Origin: Streptomyces sp. SID12501
Lineage (GTDB): Bacteria; Actinomycetota; Actinomycetes; Streptomycetales; Streptomycetaceae
Direction of reading: 5' to 3'
DNA: 64,000 bases
Assembly (NCBI RefSeq): GCF_010550245.1
Contig: NZ_JAAGLU010000042.1
Location: 32,913-96,912, forward strand
This document shows positions 61,548 to 64,000 of the stretch, piece by piece. Positions within the stretch are counted from its first letter, which is position 1. Each line of letters opens with the position of its first letter. A program made the translations under genes and the position numbers. A model generated the notes under the pieces. That model was not told the origin of the DNA. It did not search any database and saw nothing but the letters and a program-made list of their open reading frames with translations.

Positions 61548-62476
61548 CGCTGCACCTCCTTGCGGGCCAGGAAGCGGGACAGCGGGACGACGACCGCCGT
61601 CACGACGAGGAAGAGGATGACGTTCCCGGCGGTCGACAGGCCGTAGAAGCCCGCCTGGTACTGCTTGTAGATGACGGAGGCGACCACGTCGGAGCTGAAG
61701 CCCGGTCCGCCGCGTGTCATCGCCCAGATGAGATCGAAGGAGCGCAGGCCGCCGATGAGCGACAGGATGATGACGGTGGAGGTCGCCGGCCAGCTCAGGG
61801 GCAGGACGACGTTGCGCAGCAGCTGCCAGGCGTTCGCGCCGTCGAGTCTCGCCGCCTCGTAGTAGTCCTGCGGGATGGACACGATGCCGGCGATGTAGAT
61901 GACGGTCGCCAGGCCGACGCCCTTCCACACGTCGACGAGGGCCACCGAGAACAGCGCGAGCGACGGCTCGGTCAGCCATCCCGGACCGTCGATGCCGATC
62001 GCCGACAGGGCCTTGTTGATCGCGCCGGTGGAGGGGTCCATGAAGGCGGTGAAGGTGATGCCGACGCCCACGGTGCTGACCAGTACGGGGAAGAACACCG
62101 CCGAGCGCAGATAGCCCCGGGCGCGGATCTGGCTGGTCAGCAGGATCCCGAGGAAGAGGCCGAGGACGACCGTGAGGCCCGAGGTGACGACGGCGTAGAG
62201 GAACGTGTTGACGAAGCCCTTGACGAGCGCGGGCTCCTGGAAGAACTCGGTGTAGTTGGCCAGGCCGATGAAGGTCGACTTGAAGATCGTCCATCTGGTC
62301 AGGCTGAAGTAGAACGACGCGAGGGTGGGGACCAGGAACAACGCTCCATAGACGGCCGCCGCGGGCAGGTAGAACCAGGTGGGATAGGAACTGTGCGTTC
62401 CGGGGGACCGGCGCGCCCGGACCGGCGTTGGTGTCCGCTCGGTCGTCTTCGGCGGGGTCGGTGCAACTGTGGTCAT
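61544..62476 (-). CDS. Sugar ABC transporter permease (MalF type)
   Basis: 310 residues with six membrane helices, EAA loop DYYEAARLDGANAWQLLRNVVLP and MTRGGPGFSSDV. It is preceded by a 12-bp hairpin that separates it from the binding protein gene. A cognate ATPase is absent from the window. Confidence 0.93.
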   Translation of the reverse strand: MTTVAPTPPKTTERTPTPVRARRSPGTHSSYPTWFYLPAAAVYGALFLVPTLASFYFSLTRWTIFKSTFIGLANYTEFFQEPALVKGFVNTFLYAVVTSGLTVVLGLFLGILLTSQIRARGYLRSAVFFPVLVSTVGVGITFTAFMDPSTGAINKALSAIGIDGPGWLTEPSLALFSVALVDVWKGVGLATVIYIAGIVSIPQDYYEAARLDGANAWQLLRNVVLPLSWPATSTVIILSLIGGLRSFDLIWAMTRGGPGFSSDVVASVIYKQYQAGFYGLSTAGNVILFLVVTAVVVPLSRFLARKEVQR

Positions 62477-62493
62477 CGTTCGACCTCTCTCGG

Positions 62494-62531
62494 GTGCCTC
62501 CCCGCACCGCTCTGCGAAGGCGGGGAGGCAC
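62494..62531 (-). promoter_or_regulatory. Intercistronic hairpin between binding protein and permease
   Basis: GTGCCTCCCCGC (62494-62505) and GCGGGGAGGCAC (62520-62531) make a perfect 12-bp stem with a 14-base loop. Such hairpins after binding protein genes lower permease expression by partial termination or protect the upstream mRNA. Confidence 0.65.
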
Positions 62532-62543
62532 TGACGTGCGTTT

Positions 62544-63869
62544 CTACCAGCCCGACAGGCCGAGTTGCTGAGCCTGCTTCTTCGTGTCCTTGTCGTACTG
62601 GGTCGCGCCCGTCTTCGCGTCGGTGATGCCGGAGCCGACCTGGACGCTGATCTGGTCGAGGCTCGGGCCCTTCACCGGGGACAGGAACTCCAGTGCCGGG
62701 CTCTGGGCGCCGTCGGTGAAGTACGCGGCGACGTCCTTGGTGATCGTCGGCACGTCCGTCGGCAGGGTGCAGCCCTTGACCAGGTAGGGCCCGGTCGGCG
62801 TCGACGCCTTCGCCTGGGCCGTGCAGCCGGCCGGGCTCGCGGCGAATGCGAGGAGCTTCCTGACCGCGGCGAGCTTGTCTCCCGTGGTGGTCTTGGGGAC
62901 GTAGAGGGCGTTCGGGAACCACGCCGTCAGGCCGTTGGTGGCGGCGTCGTCACCCGGCAGCGCGAAGAAGCCGATGTCGTTGAGCTGGTCCGGGTTGCTT
63001 GTCTTGATCCCGCTGATGACGGTGGAGAGCATCGGGTACTGGGCGCCCTTGCCGGTGGCCAGCATCTGGAGGCCCTTGACGAGGGTGGCCGACGCGTAGT
63101 CCGAGTTCTGCAGTTTCAGGTCGTGGATCTGCTGGAGGTGCTGGAAGCCCTTCACCGCGTTCGGGTCGGAGGCGTACTTCGCCTTGTTCTCCGTGTAGTC
63201 CTTGACGAAGCCCGGTTCCGCCGCCGCCACGTTGTGGAAGTCGCCCAGGACGAGGAGCTGGGAGGTCCAGGTGTCCTGGTAGGTCTGGATGACCGGGGTG
63301 ATGCCGGCGGTCTTGATCTTCTCGCTGTTGGTGATGAAGTCCGCCCAGGTCTTGGGCACCGTCAGGCCGAGCCTGTCGTAGACCTTCTTGTTGTAGAGGA
63401 CGCCGCCGCCGAGAGCCGAGCCCAAGGGGACGCCGTAGGTCTGGCCGCCGACCGTGACCTGCGGGACGAAGGACTCGTCGAGATTCTTGACGTACGGGTC
63501 GTTCGTGATCGGTGTAAGCGTCTTCGTCGGGTCGATCTGCTGGAACAGGGAACCCACGTTGTAGACGAAGAGGTCGTCCATGCTGTCCGTCTGCAGCCGT
63601 GTCTTGATGAGGTTGTCGCCCTCTGTCCCGCCGGGACGCGTCTCCACGCTCACCTTGATCTTCGGGTTCTTCGCCTCGAAGGCCTTGGCCAGCTGCTGGG
63701 CGGACTGAAGGTTGTCGGGCGCGTTGTCGACGAGCAGCTTGATCGATGTCGCGGACCCGTCCTCGCTGGACGAGCCGAGAGAACCGGCGCTGCACGCGCT
63801 CAGCACGAGCGGCAGAACGGCGGCCGCGGCCACCACGGCCCTTCTCTTGGCGAGAGTGCTTGACCTCAT
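62544..63869 (-). CDS. Lipoprotein sugar-binding protein (CUT1)
   Basis: 441 residues with a lipoprotein signal (lipobox LSAC, Cys about 26). The mature family 1 fold shows IKLLVDNAPDNLQSAQQLAK, DDLFVYNVGSLFQQIDP and GTPLGSALGGGVLYNKKVYD-like central segments. First gene of the minus-strand importer-arabinanase operon. Arabino-oligosaccharide is the inferred ligand. Confidence 0.93.
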   Translation of the reverse strand: MRSSTLAKRRAVVAAAAVLPLVLSACSAGSLGSSSEDGSATSIKLLVDNAPDNLQSAQQLAKAFEAKNPKIKVSVETRPGGTEGDNLIKTRLQTDSMDDLFVYNVGSLFQQIDPTKTLTPITNDPYVKNLDESFVPQVTVGGQTYGVPLGSALGGGVLYNKKVYDRLGLTVPKTWADFITNSEKIKTAGITPVIQTYQDTWTSQLLVLGDFHNVAAAEPGFVKDYTENKAKYASDPNAVKGFQHLQQIHDLKLQNSDYASATLVKGLQMLATGKGAQYPMLSTVISGIKTSNPDQLNDIGFFALPGDDAATNGLTAWFPNALYVPKTTTGDKLAAVRKLLAFAASPAGCTAQAKASTPTGPYLVKGCTLPTDVPTITKDVAAYFTDGAQSPALEFLSPVKGPSLDQISVQVGSGITDAKTGATQYDKDTKKQAQQLGLSGW

Positions 63870-63927
63870 GGGTGTCCTACCTTCTTGGTGGGTTCGAACT
63901 GGTCATTCGTAAGATCGGTGGGGCTCA

Positions 63928-63997
63928 GGGGCTCCGGGTATGGCTGTCATGGTTGAGCCGATGAAATGGCTTAAGGAACATGGCCGCCCGGAGCCCC
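63928..63997. promoter_or_regulatory. Nested inverted repeats upstream of the binding protein gene
   Basis: GGGGCTCCGGG (63928-63938) and CCCGGAGCCCC (63987-63997) form a perfect 11-bp inverted repeat. Inside it TTGAGCC (63953-63959) and GGCTTAA (63968-63974) form an imperfect one with 8-base spacing, resembling a LacI-type operator. It lies 59-128 bases upstream of ATG 63869. Confidence 0.45.
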
Positions 63998-64000
63998 GCG

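Overview
The window is a 64 kb piece of a high-GC actinobacterial chromosome, almost certainly Streptomyces. The signs are a strong G/C bias in third codon positions, many GTG starts, twin-arginine signal peptides, sugar ABC transporters without their own ATPase (Streptomyces usually shares MsiK), a DasR-like operator beside a chitosanase, and two short intergenic repeats that I recognise as common in Streptomyces. No rRNA, CRISPR array, transposase or integrase was seen. One tRNA-like structure was found, but no tRNA could be assigned with confidence.

Layout. 1-3165: a truncated penicillin-binding D,D-carboxypeptidase, a short Rho paralogue and a methyltransferase, all on the minus strand. 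3325-6056: a plus-strand SDR-VOC-MFS operon ending in a strong terminator. 6057-9000: an accessory patch with two phage-type HNH endonucleases, a small GntR regulator, a small membrane protein, tRNA-like pieces and an unusual interlocked inverted-repeat structure. It looks like the remnant of an integrated element. 9001-21189: a catabolic island. LysR and an SDR lie at the left end. Six minus-strand genes (two FAD enzymes, an FAH-fold hydrolase, a cyclase-family hydrolase, an ACMSD-like amidohydrolase and an ABM monooxygenase) diverge from four plus-strand genes (FAH hydrolase, two-domain VOC dioxygenase, HisD-like dehydrogenase, SDR). The shared promoter carries three evenly spaced copies of one motif. 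The set looks like a hydroxylation, ring-cleavage and hydrolysis pathway for an unidentified aromatic or quinonoid compound.

21458-33381 holds mostly single-gene functions: a Tat-exported beta-helix-like protein, hydrolases, a CE7 esterase divergent from an 8-oxoguanine-deaminase-like amidohydrolase around a perfect palindrome, a molybdenum-cofactor oxidase with a flavin reductase, a quinone oxidoreductase and an acetyltransferase. 33382-41637 has a structured leader before a HemK/PrmC-like methyltransferase, a surface protein, an FN3 lipoprotein and a GH75 chitosanase sharing a DasR-type operator, the dihydroxyacetone kinase set dhaK-dhaL-dhaM, an SDR and an epimerase.

41739-49738 continues as a glycosyltransferase, methyltransferase and membrane molybdoenzyme cluster with a two-component system. 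49935-63869 is a plant cell-wall locus. A LacI regulator, a Tat-type binding protein and a rhamnoside-type ABC importer lie next to a GH78 alpha-L-rhamnosidase. A large palindromic terminator separates these from a convergent GH43-CBM13 arabinanase with its own ABC importer. Together they would degrade and import pectin side chains (rhamnosides and arabinans).
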